15,828 nt of DNA from Lachnoclostridium sp. UBA3775 (GTDB lineage Bacteria > Bacillota > Clostridia > Lachnospirales > Lachnospiraceae). This document shows positions 14,088-15,828 of this stretch, piece by piece. The first letter of the stretch is position 1. Every line of letters starts with the position of its first letter. The translations under genes were made by a program, and so were the position numbers. The stretch spans positions 1-15,828 of the forward strand of contig DFFN01000033.1 of the NCBI GenBank assembly GCA_002369525.1. The letters are read 5' to 3'. Under the pieces are notes generated by a model. It was not told the origin of the DNA, did not search any database, and saw only the letters and a list, made by a program, of their open reading frames with translations.

Positions 14088-15319
14088 TGCTCTTCTTTAC
14101 TGTCTACCTCTTCTATATTGACATAATCAAAAATGTCTCCGTAAAAGCAGGACTTCCAGTCCTTATCGATTTTTATCAAACCATATAATTCATAATCAAG
14201 CATATGTCGGGCTTCCGAAGAAAAAGACTGGTTTTCCATTGCGGAATCATATCCGGTGATCAATACATAAACATCCTCGGAGAAAGAAAAGGCTCCTGCC
14301 GATCTGATAAAAAAAGTATTAACGGGATTTGTTTTGTCTTTTTTCAATGAAAGCTTAAGCGCCTTTCCGGTGTTTGAATCTGTCAAATGGACCAAACAGT
14401 TATCGCGCGAATCTACATAAACTACTTTTCCGTTACCGTCCGCAAAATAAATCTGTGAAACATTTGAACATAGAAGCTCCTGCTTTTCTCCTCTTATATC
14501 ACACGATAACAGGCATATTTCTCCGTTAAACTGCTGTCTGAAATATATGGTTCCATTCATAGCCATAGCATCCAGACAATGGTCAAACAATTTAACAGCA
14601 TTCTCCTTATCAAAGCTTACAAGATAAAGCTCCATATCAATATTGGTTATTGCTATTGTCTCCTTATCAACTACCGATACAGATACAGACGGAGAATCCC
14701 CTGCTACGATAAGCTTCTCCTGTTTTCTGTCTTTCAGATTATATTTGAAAAAAGCATTTCCGTTAACACATACCGCGATGTTTTCGGAATCAAGAAAAAC
14801 TATCGAATACAAAAATTCCGATTCTTCTCCTTCATCTTCTTCTCTTTTATTCTTCAGGGTATTTTTTAACAGAATCTCTTCTTTGCCGTTTTTGGTAAAA
14901 CAAAGCTCATTTTTTCTTGTAAACAACATTCCGCCTTCATAATAGAGAAATGAATTGGCATCCTGCAAAATGGCAGTCTCACAGCTGTTCGTTTCATGGG
15001 TACATCCAGGTATGTTGCAATTGATTTCTTTTTTATTCTTTATCAGATCAATGTAACAATACTGGTTTACCAGTACTTTATTTCCGTCCGATGTCAGAAT
15101 TTGATTAAAAGCGCTTGTATTTTTGCGTTCGTCATTATATTTATTCAGAGGAATATCAACTGATTCGATCTGCTCTTTTACTTCCTCCTCAATAGCATTG
15201 ACCTCATTCTCGGAGATTATTTCTTTTTTCTCTTTTCCGTTGTCAACTGACTCCTTTTTATCGCAGGCTGATAAAAAAGCAAGCGAAACAGCAGCAAAAA
15301 AACAAATGATTCTTTTCAT
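14084..15319 (-). CDS. Lipoprotein with Cys/His motif, probable beta-propeller
   Basis: The signal peptide is MKRIICFFAAVSLAFLSAC, with lipobox LSAC and the lipidated Cys19. A charged linker, rich in Glu and Lys (20-70), follows. The rest (about 71-405) is made of repeated short beta strands such as ENIAVCVNGNAFFKYNL and GKVVYVDSRDNCLVHL, compatible with a beta-propeller of the DUF5050 kind. Early in it is C101-x4-C106-x-H108-x4-C113 (from CNIPGCTHE). I recall this pattern in lipoproteins of other Clostridia; it might bind metal or form disulfides. GAGGT lies 7 bases before the ATG inside the end of the upstream gene, and the stop overlaps the permease start. It is probably an extracellular partner of the ABC module. 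Its function is unknown. Confidence 0.8.
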   Translation of the reverse strand: MKRIICFFAAVSLAFLSACDKKESVDNGKEKKEIISENEVNAIEEEVKEQIESVDIPLNKYNDERKNTSAFNQILTSDGNKVLVNQYCYIDLIKNKKEINCNIPGCTHETNSCETAILQDANSFLYYEGGMLFTRKNELCFTKNGKEEILLKNTLKNKREEDEGEESEFLYSIVFLDSENIAVCVNGNAFFKYNLKDRKQEKLIVAGDSPSVSVSVVDKETIAITNIDMELYLVSFDKENAVKLFDHCLDAMAMNGTIYFRQQFNGEICLLSCDIRGEKQELLCSNVSQIYFADGNGKVVYVDSRDNCLVHLTDSNTGKALKLSLKKDKTNPVNTFFIRSAGAFSFSEDVYVLITGYDSAMENQSFSSEARHMLDYELYGLIKIDKDWKSCFYGDIFDYVNIEEVDSKEEQ

Positions 15320-15828
15320 CTATCTTACCTCATAACACATCCTTGGAGTAAATGATGCTTCGGTACTGCCATCCTTTGTACGTTCAATATTTACTGTGAC
15401 AATCTGCAGAGAATGCTTTCCGTCACCCGGCAGTTTATTTCCGTCTATTTTACAGGCCATGAAACGGCTTCCGTTATTAAAATCAAGCCTTCTGGAATAC
15501 TCACCGTCAAAATACGGATACGGCCTTCCGTCTACGAATACAAGAATATCCCTTTTTATATTCGACAATCCGGTTGCAAAGAAATAATAATCACTGTTAT
15601 CTTTATCAATTTCAAGTATTTCTCCCCTCTTTCTTGCTGCCGGCTCATAGCGTTTCTTTGAGGTGGCGTCACCGCTCTGTTTAGCTATATCGGTATACGG
15701 GAATGAACCGGTGACATAGTTTTCTTCATCCATGTATTTTACATTAAAAGAATTACCGTTTCTGTATTTTTCTGTATCTGCGCTAAAAGAATATACAACA
15801 GTATTACTTACTTCGTATGCCTTCCCCC
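15320..15828 (-). CDS. Partial beta-rich protein, 5' end beyond window, function unknown
   Basis: The frame is open from the right edge to the stop at 15320, 169 codons, so the apparent ATG at 15733 is probably internal. The visible part has no membrane span. Segments such as ILVFVDGRPYPYFDGEYSRR, RFMACKIDGN and GKHSLQIVTVNIERTKDG look like alternating strands of a beta-sandwich. The central part is lysine- and arginine-rich (about 50-70). The stop directly abuts the lipoprotein ATG (TAGATG), so it belongs to the same operon. A secreted or surface protein working with the lipoprotein and ABC exporter is plausible, but the N-terminus that would show a signal peptide is outside the window. Confidence 0.75.
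   Translation of the reverse strand, partial: GKAYEVSNTVVYSFSADTEKYRNGNSFNVKYMDEENYVTGSFPYTDIAKQSGDATSKKRYEPAARKRGEILEIDKDNSDYYFFATGLSNIKRDILVFVDGRPYPYFDGEYSRRLDFNNGSRFMACKIDGNKLPGDGKHSLQIVTVNIERTKDGSTEASFTPRMCYEVR

Overview
The window looks like a chromosomal segment of a Gram-positive anaerobe of the Clostridia, most likely a Lachnospiraceae (Butyrivibrio/Roseburia-like) organism. That assignment is inference. It rests on AGGAGG-type ribosome sites, sigma-A style promoters, a diadenylate cyclase locus preceded by two membrane-protein genes as I remember from that family, a Gram-positive lipoprotein and an ECF-type biotin transporter subunit. I saw no rRNA, tRNA, CRISPR array, insertion sequence, phage gene or replication origin. 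All genes except one LysR-type regulator lie on the minus strand. No gene-free stretch exceeds about 220 bases.

Left block (1-3213, minus): a cyclic di-AMP locus. From an extended -10 promoter near 3205-3213 the order is a small two-helix membrane protein, a 347-residue multi-spanning membrane protein with a conserved-looking tyrosine/acidic motif and an acidic tail, the diadenylate cyclase cdaA, and its partner cdaR, which runs off the left edge. Gaps of 6, 18 and 6 bases suggest one operon. The two membrane proteins have no assigned function and are the best candidates here for uncharacterised partners of cyclic di-AMP synthesis.

Second block (3243-6775): a three-gene minus-strand operon driven by a perfect-consensus promoter (5783-5811). 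It encodes an SCP2-like protein with a histone-H1-like Lys/Ala/Pro tail, a ThrH-type phosphoserine phosphatase/homoserine phosphotransferase, and a MATE efflux pump whose start overlaps thrH. A LysR regulator is divergently transcribed, and two short inverted repeats lie between the promoters.

Third block (6780-11287, minus): a methionine/one-carbon operon, metF-metY-nitroreductase-papain/C39-like protein. It has a promoter at 10548-10576 and a strong hairpin terminator at 6792-6827. MetF makes 5-methyltetrahydrofolate and MetY makes homocysteine by direct sulfhydrylation, so the pair supplies both halves of methionine synthesis. Upstream is bioY (biotin uptake), with its own likely promoter. 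Its best N-terminus is out of frame by one base at an A7 run.

Right block (11347-15828, minus): a tightly packed operon entering from the right edge. It encodes a partial beta-rich protein, a lipoprotein with a Cys/His motif, a six-helix ABC-2 permease, an ABC ATPase and a second, shorter permease. By eye it is more AT-rich than the left half. It is probably an exporter or membrane-stress module; the substrate cannot be read from the sequence.
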